A stretch of DNA of 13,763 nucleotides from positions 1 to 13,763 of the forward strand of contig JAKABC010000029.1 of NCBI GenBank assembly GCA_021802025.1. Reading direction: 5' to 3'. The DNA is from Actinomycetes bacterium (lineage in GTDB: Bacteria > Actinomycetota > Acidimicrobiia > Acidimicrobiales > RAAP-2). Under the pieces are notes generated by a model. That model was not told the DNA's origin, searched no databases, and was given only the letters and a program-made list of their open reading frames with translations. Every line of letters begins with the position of its first letter. The stretch's first letter is position 1. Below are positions 1-6,223 of this stretch, in pieces. Position numbers and translations under genes: made by a program.

Positions 1-1
1 G

Positions 2-133
2 TGCGACCGTCGCATGGACGAGCTCGAGGGGCGCATCTTCGCCACCCTCGGCTGCGACGAGCGTCGCCAGTTCCGCGACGCCCTGACGCGCTGTCTCACC
101 TCGATCTATCCCGAGATCCGTCGCCCGCTCTGA
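2..133 (+). CDS. C-terminal fragment of a possible MarR-family transcriptional regulator (5' partial)
   Basis: Only the last 43 codons are in the window, read in the frame that starts at base 2 and ends at TGA 131-133. The peptide begins CDRRMDELEGRIFATLGCDE and ends with an amphipathic helix-like stretch and IRRPL. This resembles the C-terminal dimerisation helices of MarR-type regulators (a helix ending in an acidic/Leu-rich turn, a short break, then a second helix), but the DNA-binding wing is outside the window. It converges on livM with a 20-base gap. A MarR regulator beside an aromatic-acid uptake operon would be a natural controller, but that is inference. It could also be the tail of another helical protein. 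The frame beginning with GTG at base 1 is Arg/Pro/His-rich and looks like a shadow. Confidence 0.45.
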   Translation, partial: CDRRMDELEGRIFATLGCDERRQFRDALTRCLTSIYPEIRRPL

Positions 134-153
134 GCGACACCACGGGGCGAGCG

Positions 154-1161
154 CTACTTCTCGCGGACCCGGTAGCCGACCGGCAATAGCTCGAAGCGGG
201 TCTTGTCGCGCACCAGCCCCCACACACCGCCGGGCTGCCACAGCGCGACCGCGACGGCGAGGGCGCCGAAGATGATCAGGTACCAGGCGCCCAGTCCCTG
301 GAGCGTCTGGTAGAGCACGAAGTAGACGATCGTGCCGATGATCGGACCCTCGACCGTGCCGATGCCGCCGATGATTGTGGCGAAGAGCATCTCGGCCAGC
401 CAGTTTATGTTGAACGCGTTGCCGGGCTGGACGAAGGGCTGGCTGATCGCGAGCACCGCCCCGGCCGCGCCGCAGCCCATGGCGGCGATAACGAAGATCC
501 ATCGACGCGTCGAGGTGACCTTGGCCCCCGAGCTGCGCGCGGCGGTCTCGCTGTCGCGCATCGAGGCGAGCACCAAGCCGAGCCGCGAGCGCAGAAGCAG
601 GTACGTCCCGACACTCACCACGAGGGCCGTCAGCCACGTCGCGAGGTACGAGTCGTGGTTGTACTCGGTCGGGCTGAGGCTGGTGAGGCCCGGCATCGGC
701 CGGCCGGTGCCGCCGCCCAGGTACGAGATCGACAAGATGACGAGCATGGCGCTGTCGGCCACGACCCAAGTCGCCACCGAGAAGTAGCCCCCGCGCAGTC
801 GAAAGAGCAGGAAGGTCACCGGCACGGCGATGACCCCGGCGACGAGGGCCGCCAGAGGGATGGCGGCGAACGGGTTCATCCCCTTGAGAGCGAGGTAGAG
901 CAACGCGTACGAACCGAGCCCGATGAACCCCTGCTGGCCGATGGAGACCATCCCGGCGTAGCCGGCGAGCAGGTTCCACATCGTGGCCAAGATCAGCAGC
1001 AAGAAGAAGTTGTTGAGCACCGACACCCACGCGGCGGGCAGGATCCACGGCGCCGCGCTGAAGAAGGCCGCGACGACGACCGAGCCACCGACGAGCGTCG
1101 CCGGGTGGTAGTTGGCCCGCACCACCGTTCGCCCGACGTCGGGCACCAGGGTCGCACTCAC
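154..1161 (-). CDS. livM: Branched-chain-amino-acid-type ABC transporter permease LivM
   Basis: An inner-membrane permease of the LivM family (335 aa), forming with LivH the channel of a HAAT-type ABC importer. After a hydrophilic N-terminus come many hydrophobic segments, beginning around residue 22. Family signatures include NLLAGYAGMVSIGQQGFIGL (about residues 63-82), a coupling-helix region around GLVLASMRDSETAARSSGAK, and the late glycine-rich segment ATIIGGIGTVEGPIIGT. I chose GTG at 1161 because it overlaps the livH stop as GTGA and gives a normal LivM N-terminus; a longer in-frame extension to 1317 would run inside livH with non-LivM sequence. It is the last gene of the minus-strand operon. 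The substrate cannot be read from the permease; the catabolic neighbours suggest an aromatic acid rather than leucine (inference). Confidence 0.93.
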   Translation of the reverse strand: MSATLVPDVGRTVVRANYHPATLVGGSVVVAAFFSAAPWILPAAWVSVLNNFFLLLILATMWNLLAGYAGMVSIGQQGFIGLGSYALLYLALKGMNPFAAIPLAALVAGVIAVPVTFLLFRLRGGYFSVATWVVADSAMLVILSISYLGGGTGRPMPGLTSLSPTEYNHDSYLATWLTALVVSVGTYLLLRSRLGLVLASMRDSETAARSSGAKVTSTRRWIFVIAAMGCGAAGAVLAISQPFVQPGNAFNINWLAEMLFATIIGGIGTVEGPIIGTIVYFVLYQTLQGLGAWYLIIFGALAVAVALWQPGGVWGLVRDKTRFELLPVGYRVREK

Positions 1162-2033
1162 GTCAGGGCCTCCTTCTTGCCGAAGAGGCCCTGGGGCCGC
1201 AGCGCGAGGATCGCGAGGAAGAGGACGTGGCCGGCGAGGACCTGGTAGGCCGGGTTGTAGTGAGCCCCGATCTGCTGGGCCACCCCGAGCAGGATCCCAC
1301 CGATGAGCGTCCCCCACAACGAGCCGATGCCCCCGATCACCACCGCCTCGAAGGCGTAGAGCAGGACCTGGGAGCCCCCGGTCGTCGGGGTCAGCTCAGT
1401 CAAGATGCCGTAGGAGATGCCCGCCAGGGCGACGGTCGCCACGGCGATGGCCGCCGCGATGCCAAAGATGTGCCGGTAGTTCGCCCCGCAGATCTGCGCG
1501 GCCTCACGATCGTCGGAGACGGCACGGATCAGCCGGCCGGTGTTGGTCTTGGATAGGTAGACCTGCAGCACTCCGAGGACCGCCACGGCGACGATGAGCA
1601 CCACGAGCTGGAACCACGAGACGTAGATGACCGAGTTGACCTGCCACGAGTTGCCGATCAACGATCCGATGTTCACCGACTGACCGTTCGCCGTGTAGAT
1701 CTCGAGCAGGAGATTCTCGATCAGCACCGACAGGCCGAAGGTGACGAGAAGGGTGGTGAGCGGGCTGCGGTCGAGGGCCGCTTGCAGGAGGGTGCGCTGG
1801 AGAACGTAGCCGACCAGGGCGAAGATAGGCACGACCACGACGAAGCCCCAGACCTCGGCGATGTGCAGGTGGGGCACCAGAAAGACGGCGGTGTAGCCCG
1901 CCACGACGGCGATGTCGCCGTGGGCCAGGTTGATTATCCGCATGACCCCGAAGAGCAGGGAGAGCCCGCAGGCGAACAGGGCGTAGAAGCCCCCGAAGAG
2001 GATCCCCTGGACGATGACGTTGGTCCAGGTCAC
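1158..2033 (-). CDS. livH: Branched-chain-amino-acid-type ABC transporter permease LivH
   Basis: A 291-residue permease of the LivH family, partner of LivM. The N-terminus QGILFGGFYALFACGLSLLF followed by GVMRIINLAHGD (about residues 29-40) is the classic LivH start. The cytoplasmic coupling loop is GRLIRAVSDDREAAQICGAN, and the C-terminal signature EAVVIGGIGSLWGTLIGG is present. Hydrophobic segments are spread along the whole protein. The start is GTG at 2033, overlapping the livF stop as GTGA; its own stop overlaps the livM start in the same way, so translation is probably coupled. Length is normal for the family. Function as an aromatic-compound importer component is inferred from the neighbouring catabolic genes. 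Confidence 0.94.
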   Translation of the reverse strand: MTWTNVIVQGILFGGFYALFACGLSLLFGVMRIINLAHGDIAVVAGYTAVFLVPHLHIAEVWGFVVVVPIFALVGYVLQRTLLQAALDRSPLTTLLVTFGLSVLIENLLLEIYTANGQSVNIGSLIGNSWQVNSVIYVSWFQLVVLIVAVAVLGVLQVYLSKTNTGRLIRAVSDDREAAQICGANYRHIFGIAAAIAVATVALAGISYGILTELTPTTGGSQVLLYAFEAVVIGGIGSLWGTLIGGILLGVAQQIGAHYNPAYQVLAGHVLFLAILALRPQGLFGKKEALT

Positions 2034-2764
2034 GAGGGACCTCCCGGCTGACTGTGGTGGAGGTCGGCCCCGAAGTAGGCCTCTTCGATGTCACGCGCGC
2101 TCAGCTCGTCGGGCCGCCCCTCGAGCGAGGTTCGCCCCTCGAGCAGGCAGTGCACCCGGTGGGCCACCTTGAGGCCCTGGCTGACGTCTTGTTCCACGAG
2201 CAAGACGGCGACGCCCTGGGCCACGATGGAGGGGATCACCTCGTAGATCCGCTCGATGACGATGGGGGCGAGGCCGAGTGAGACCTCGTCGAGCATGAGG
2301 ACCCGGGGGTTCGCGACCAGGGCCCGGCCGATCGCCACGGCCTGCTGCTCGCCGCCGGAGAACTGCGCGACGCTCGCGCGCCGACGCTCGCGCATCCACG
2401 GGAAGATCTCGTAGACGGCCGGGATGTCGAAGGATCCCGTGAGCGCCTTGTGGGCCCCGACGAGCAGGTTCTCCTCGAGGGTCAGCGACCGGAAGAGCCG
2501 TCGCCCCTCGGGCACGAGGGAGATCCCCCGGCGCACCCTCTCGTGGGCTCCCAGTCGGGAGACGTCCTCGCCCGCGAAGTGCACGACGCCGGCGCTCGGG
2601 CGATGGAGGCCGGCGATGGTGCGCAGCAGGGTCGACTTGCCCGCCCCGTTGGCCCCCACCACGGCCAGCACTTCGCCCTCGGCCACGTGGAGCGACACGT
2701 CGTCGACCGCGCATAGCTGGCCGTGGTGGACGACGAGGTCCTCGACGTCTAGCAGGGCGCTCAC
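2030..2764 (-). CDS. livF: ABC transporter ATP-binding protein LivF
   Basis: A cytoplasmic ATPase subunit of the LivF type (244 aa). Visible motifs are Walker A GANGAGKST (residues 37-45), the LivF-typical LVPEGRRLF (about 83-91), ABC signature FSGGEQQ (135-141), Walker B VLMLDE (155-160) and LVEQD (189-193), the LivF version of the switch region. After the Walker B glutamate there is Val (LDEVSLGLAP) where most LivF proteins have Pro (LDEPSLGLAP). The start is GTG at 2764, overlapping the livG stop as GTGA. A hydrophilic tail after residue 232 (ADLHHSQPGGPS) slightly extends the usual C-terminus. It energises import together with LivG through the LivH and LivM permeases. Confidence 0.94.
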   Translation of the reverse strand: MSALLDVEDLVVHHGQLCAVDDVSLHVAEGEVLAVVGANGAGKSTLLRTIAGLHRPSAGVVHFAGEDVSRLGAHERVRRGISLVPEGRRLFRSLTLEENLLVGAHKALTGSFDIPAVYEIFPWMRERRRASVAQFSGGEQQAVAIGRALVANPRVLMLDEVSLGLAPIVIERIYEVIPSIVAQGVAVLLVEQDVSQGLKVAHRVHCLLEGRTSLEGRPDELSARDIEEAYFGADLHHSQPGGPS

Positions 2765-3498
2765 GACGCGGCCTCGTTGATGATCGCGCCGCCCAGGTAC
2801 ACCCGTCGGACGGCCTCGGAGTTGAGGACCTCCTGGGGCGGGCCGTCGGCAATCAGCTCACCGCCCGCGAGGCAGACCAGCCGGTCGACCGTCGAGAGCA
2901 GGGCCCGCACGACGTGTTCTATCCAGACGATCGTCACCCCCACGGCGCGGATGCCGCGGATCACCTCGGTCAGCTCAACGACCTCGAGGTCGGTGAGCCC
3001 GCCCGCGATCTCGTCGAGCAGCAGCAGCTCGGGCCCCGTCGCCAGGGCGCGGGCCAGCTCCAGGCGCTTGCGGTGCAGCAGGCCGAGCGCCCCCGCGGGC
3101 CGGTTCGCGAGGTTGATGAGCCCGGTGCGTTCGAGCGCGTCGAGGGCCCTGTCGGACCCCTCGCGCCCGTGTACTCGGGCTCCCTGATGCACCGCAACGA
3201 GGGCGTTCTCGAACACCGACAGATGCTCGAAGGGCTGGGGGATCTGGTAGGTGCGACCAATCCCGGCCCGGCACCGAGTGGCCACCGCCGCGCGGGTGAT
3301 GGGACGGCCCTTGAAGAGGATCTCCCCCGCGTCGACCTTGACGTCGCCCGCGATCATCGAAAAGAGCGTCGTCTTACCCGCTCCGTTGGGCCCCACGATG
3401 CCGACCGCGTCCCCCGCCTCCAGGTGGAGGGAGACCCCCTCGGCCACCACCACCTGACCGAAACGCTTCGAGACGCCCTTCAACTCGAGGAGGGACAC
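2761..3498 (-). CDS. livG: ABC transporter ATP-binding protein LivG
   Basis: An ATPase subunit of the LivG type (245 aa from the GTG chosen). Walker A is GPNGAGKTT (36-44), followed by FSMIAGDVKVDAGEILFKG; the Q-loop region is TYQIPQPFEHLSVFEN (about 84-99); Walker B is ELLLLDE (157-163); and the H-loop histidine is in IEHVV (about 195). The signature region reads ALGLLHRKRLELARALA (about 137-153), without the usual SxGQ core, and LDE is followed by Ile (LDEIAGGL). TTG at 3504, immediately after an in-frame TAG, could also start the protein. GTG at 3498 is preferred because a GGA lies 10 bases before it but only 4 before the TTG. It sits 44 bases after the binding-protein stop, in the same operon. 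Confidence 0.92.
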   Translation of the reverse strand: MSLLELKGVSKRFGQVVVAEGVSLHLEAGDAVGIVGPNGAGKTTLFSMIAGDVKVDAGEILFKGRPITRAAVATRCRAGIGRTYQIPQPFEHLSVFENALVAVHQGARVHGREGSDRALDALERTGLINLANRPAGALGLLHRKRLELARALATGPELLLLDEIAGGLTDLEVVELTEVIRGIRAVGVTIVWIEHVVRALLSTVDRLVCLAGGELIADGPPQEVLNSEAVRRVYLGGAIINEAAS

Positions 3499-3542
3499 GG
3501 TCAACTAGTCCGGGTGCGCGGTGCTCGTACGGGTGGGTCCGA

Positions 3543-4982
3543 CTAGGGGTTGGTCGGCTCCAGAGGCGCCTGGATGGGGATGTGCGGGTTGAGCGAGTTG
3601 TCGACCACGTAGGGCGACCATGGCCACTTCTTGCCCCCGACGAGCTTGGTCGAGCCCGGCTTCCACTGGATCCCCACCGGCTTGATGATCCCGATCCCCT
3701 TCGCCGGCGCGGTCTTGGCGGAGAAGTTCAGCGGACCGCACATGCCGACGTAGTTGACCTCCTTGAGGGCGTTGGCGACGGCGTTACGGTCGTGGGGGTT
3801 CTTCACCTTCTTCAGCGCCTCGACGACGATCTCGAAGAGCGAGTACGTCGAGCCCATCGACTGAACCCACTGGGTCTTGGTGACCTCTTGGTATCGGGCG
3901 GCGAACGTCGCCGCCGTCATGCCCGTCAGCGACGACTTGTACGGCGAGTTCGGCGTCCACCAGGCGTCGGTCGCGATGTTCTTCGACAACTCCCCGAGCG
4001 CGTAGACGTCAGTCGGGAAGAGCATGACCTTGGCGACGGTCGCCAGCTTGGGCTTGAACCCCTGCTGGTGGGCCTGCTTCCAGAAGGTGTTGAAGTCGGG
4101 CGGCAGTGGCGCGTTGACGTAGAAGTCGCACGGCTTGCCGTTGGATCCCGCCTTGAACGTCTGGATCATCGAGGTGTAGTCGGTGGTGCCGTCGGTGTAG
4201 GCGCCGCCGAAGACCTCCACCCACTGCCCGTGACCCTCCGCCTGGCTGATCGCGTTGAGCGTCGGGGGCCACGCGGCCGCGAAGGCATTGCCGTCAGCGT
4301 CGTTGGGGAACATGGCGGCGTAGACGTTGGAGGCGTTGAGCCGCTTCTTGATCTTCAGCCACATGGGCATGAAGGTTCCGACGAACTCCGGTATCCCGAA
4401 GAAATACATGGTGCAGTACTTCGGCGGGCTGCCCACGGCGTTGCCGGTCGGGCCGATCGAGTTCGACGGGTTGACCCCGCTCCACCATGCCTCCCACGGG
4501 CAGACCGTCGAGACGCACGGGATGCCCGCCTGCTCGCAGACCGCCGAGACCGGGATCGTCGTCTCGGGCGCCGAGGACGTGACCACGATGTCGACACCCG
4601 TGGACTGGATGAGCTCGGTCGTGACCTGGCTAGCCACCGAGGGGTTGGACTGGCTGTCCTTGACGGTGATCTCGAACTTGTAGCTCTTGCCGCCGATCTT
4701 CATCCCCTTGGAGAAGACGCCCGACGCCTTGACCAGGCTGATGACGTAACTGTCCGGTCCAGCGAAGTCCGCGAGCGCGCCCGTCTTAGGGGTGACGTAG
4801 CCGATCTTGATGACGTTGGACGTGCTCGTGGCCCCGGCCGCCGCGGCCTTGGCGAGGCTCGCCACCCCGCCGGCGAGGGCCGTGGCCCCGACCGCCTTCA
4901 GCCCGAGGCGTCGCCCGAACTCCACGCTGCCCCACCCCGGGATGACGAGACCCTCATCCCTGCATGTCTCTTCACCGCTCAT
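3543..4982 (-). CDS. ABC transporter substrate-binding protein (Type 1 periplasmic-binding fold), Tat-like signal
   Basis: A 479-residue extracytoplasmic solute-binding protein of the LivJ/amide-binding class. A long polar N-region (residues 1-23) leads to GRRLGLKAVGATALAGG (23-39) and an Ala-rich segment ending near AAAAGATST, resembling a Tat signal peptide (twin Arg at 24-25) with possible cleavage near residue 51. The mature domain opens with VIKIGYVTPKTGALADFAGP, typical of this fold, and continues through DSQSNPSVASQVTTELIQ and DIVVTSSAPETTIPVSAVCE. No lipobox cysteine is visible. ATG 4982 is chosen because of the strong GAGGGGGG site before it; a longer frame to 5210 overlaps the Rieske gene with low-quality sequence. 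An 88-base gap separates it from the upstream Rieske gene, and it precedes livGFHM. The ligand is unknown; an aromatic acid is the contextual guess. Confidence 0.9.
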   Translation of the reverse strand: MSGEETCRDEGLVIPGWGSVEFGRRLGLKAVGATALAGGVASLAKAAAAGATSTSNVIKIGYVTPKTGALADFAGPDSYVISLVKASGVFSKGMKIGGKSYKFEITVKDSQSNPSVASQVTTELIQSTGVDIVVTSSAPETTIPVSAVCEQAGIPCVSTVCPWEAWWSGVNPSNSIGPTGNAVGSPPKYCTMYFFGIPEFVGTFMPMWLKIKKRLNASNVYAAMFPNDADGNAFAAAWPPTLNAISQAEGHGQWVEVFGGAYTDGTTDYTSMIQTFKAGSNGKPCDFYVNAPLPPDFNTFWKQAHQQGFKPKLATVAKVMLFPTDVYALGELSKNIATDAWWTPNSPYKSSLTGMTAATFAARYQEVTKTQWVQSMGSTYSLFEIVVEALKKVKNPHDRNAVANALKEVNYVGMCGPLNFSAKTAPAKGIGIIKPVGIQWKPGSTKLVGGKKWPWSPYVVDNSLNPHIPIQAPLEPTNP

Positions 4983-4989
4983 TTTCTTG

Positions 4990-4997
4990 CCCCCCTC
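4990..4997 (-). promoter_or_regulatory. Ribosome binding site of the substrate-binding protein gene
   Basis: On the minus strand GAGGGGGG lies 7 bases upstream of ATG 4982. It decides this start over upstream in-frame codons that would overlap the Rieske gene. Confidence 0.7.
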
Positions 4998-5070
4998 GCA
5001 CGATTGCCTTTTCTTAGCACGCGGCGCCTGTCGCCACGTGGTCACTGCCGTCCCAACCGCCGTCGACCGC

Positions 5071-6156
5071 TCACCTCGACTCCGCCAACTCCTCTCGGGC
5101 CATCTCATCCAGCAGGCGACGCGCCGCCAGTGCGCCGCGGTCGATCTTGATCGAGACCTCAGTGGTCTCGTGACCCTCGTCGAGGCGCGCCTGCAAAACG
5201 TTGAGCGCATCCACGTCCTCTTGGACGACTCCGGCCTGCATCTTGGCCAAGAAGTCGTCCACCGTGCGGTCCTCGACCGCGAAGTCCCGCGACAGGGCCC
5301 AGAAGTTCCACACTGTCCGCTCCGTCGCGGGGGTGAGCCCGTAGAAGATCTTCATGTGAAAGGCGTGGCCGTCGCTCCCGTCGGGCAGCGGCGGGCGTCC
5401 GGTCGGCGCGAGCCGAGAGTTCAGCTGGTAGAACCCCGGCGGGAGGTACTCGATGTCCTGCCACCGGTCCACGGGGCCCTCCAGGCCGGTCGTGTTCGCG
5501 TAGAACGGCGGGCAGACGACGCCGGTCATGTGGCGGTAGACCTCGACACGACGGGCCGCTTCGTCGACCTCCACCTCGATGGGGGTCTCGGCGACCTCCG
5601 GAGTGCCGATCGAGCCCGCGTGCAGGTACGTCTCGTGGGACAGGTCGAGCAGGTTATCCACGAGCAGACCGAATTTGGCGTCGATCGCGGCAACCCCGGC
5701 GATGACAGCCCGCTGCTCGGACGCCTCGAGCCACGGCGCCTCAGGCAGACGCGTGAGGTCGGGTTCGCCGACCCCCATCCAAATGAAGACCCACGCGCCG
5801 CGCTCGACCAGCGGGAAGGTGCGCACCTGCAGCCGACTCGGGATCCGATCCTGGCCGGGCACCGAGACGCACGAGCCGGCAGCGTCGAAGGTGAAGCCGT
5901 GGTAGCCGCACACGAGCTGCTCTCCGACGACCCGACCCCGCGAGAGCGGGTACCCCCGGTGCGGACAGGTATCGCGCAGGGCGACCACCGCGCCCGCGTG
6001 GTTGCGGTACAACGCGACGTGCTCGCCCAGGATGGTCCGCCCGATCGGCCGGTCGGTCAACTCGGCCGCGAGCGCCGCGACGTACCAGCGCTGGCGAATG
6101 AACACTCCCTGTCTCCCCCCAACGAACTCCGGAGCGAGATGGACGTCGTCGGCCAT
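5071..6156 (-). CDS. Rieske-type aromatic oxygenase, vanillate O-demethylase oxygenase-like (VanA-like)
   Basis: A 361-residue oxygenase component of the VanA-type Rieske family. The Rieske 2Fe-2S motif is CPHR at 64-67 and CGYH at 83-86, giving ligands C64, H66, C83 and H86. The mononuclear iron site is visible as DNLLDLSHETYLHAGSIG (167-184), with bridging Asp 171 and His 174 and 179; the third ligand is probably Asp 314 in QEDVDALNVLQ. Other VanA-like stretches are PVDRWQ (228-233), TPATERTVWNFWALSRDF (275-292) and a final KIDRGALAARRLLDEM. The expected reaction is oxidative O-demethylation of vanillate or a similar methoxybenzoate to PCA, with electrons from a reductase not found in this window. 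It is first in the minus-strand run and divergent from the aldehyde dehydrogenase. No Shine-Dalgarno sequence precedes ATG 6156. Substrate could be another benzoate. Confidence 0.88.
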   Translation of the reverse strand: MADDVHLAPEFVGGRQGVFIRQRWYVAALAAELTDRPIGRTILGEHVALYRNHAGAVVALRDTCPHRGYPLSRGRVVGEQLVCGYHGFTFDAAGSCVSVPGQDRIPSRLQVRTFPLVERGAWVFIWMGVGEPDLTRLPEAPWLEASEQRAVIAGVAAIDAKFGLLVDNLLDLSHETYLHAGSIGTPEVAETPIEVEVDEAARRVEVYRHMTGVVCPPFYANTTGLEGPVDRWQDIEYLPPGFYQLNSRLAPTGRPPLPDGSDGHAFHMKIFYGLTPATERTVWNFWALSRDFAVEDRTVDDFLAKMQAGVVQEDVDALNVLQARLDEGHETTEVSIKIDRGALAARRLLDEMAREELAESR

Positions 6157-6168
6157 CGGCTGGAGCCG

Positions 6169-6197
6169 ACGCTAGTGACTGTGTGCTATTGAGTCAA
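6169..6197 (-). promoter_or_regulatory. Candidate promoter of the Rieske/transporter operon
   Basis: On the minus strand TTGACT (6197-6192) and TAGCGT (6174-6169) are separated by exactly 17 bases, close to the sigma-70-type consensus and matching the TANNNT form common in high-GC bacteria. Transcription would begin near 6162, only about six bases before ATG 6156, giving an almost leaderless mRNA, in line with the lack of a ribosome binding site there. Predicted by eye only. Confidence 0.5.
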
Positions 6198-6204
6198 GTA
6201 CGTT
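6175..6204 (+). promoter_or_regulatory. Candidate promoter of the aldehyde dehydrogenase gene
   Basis: GTGACT (6175-6180) and TACGTT (6199-6204), spaced 18 bases, point towards the aldehyde dehydrogenase; the ribosome binding site GAGAGGGGG follows at 6211-6219, before ATG 6224. It overlaps the opposing Rieske promoter almost completely, and the two -35 boxes form the inverted repeat TGACT-N11-AGTCA (6176-6196). Weaker than the minus-strand candidate. Confidence 0.35.
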
Positions 6205-6223
6205 GAGATAGAGAGGGGGCCCA

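Noticed and set aside
134..170. Terminator between the regulator fragment and livM (GCGAG at 147-151 pairing with CTCGC at 160-164)
   Set aside because: Only a 5-bp stem with an 8-base loop reaching into the livM coding end and no T-tract; not distinguishable from chance.
4983..5070. The gap before the binding-protein gene as an internal promoter or attenuator (palindrome CCACGTGG at 5034-5041, weak GGCG/CGCC hairpin at 5023-5035)
   Set aside because: No convincing -35/-10 pair was found, and the hairpin is only 4 bp with no T-tract. The palindrome is short enough to be chance.
3582..5150. Long plus-strand open frame opposite the binding-protein gene (522 codons)
   Set aside because: It is antisense to a clear substrate-binding protein, rich in Arg, Asp, Gly and Leu with no recognisable domain; long antisense frames are expected in G+C-rich DNA.
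4807..6192. Long plus-strand open frame opposite the Rieske gene (461 codons)
   Set aside because: Same reason: low-complexity composition, antisense to a protein with full Rieske and iron-site motifs, and no ribosome site supporting it.
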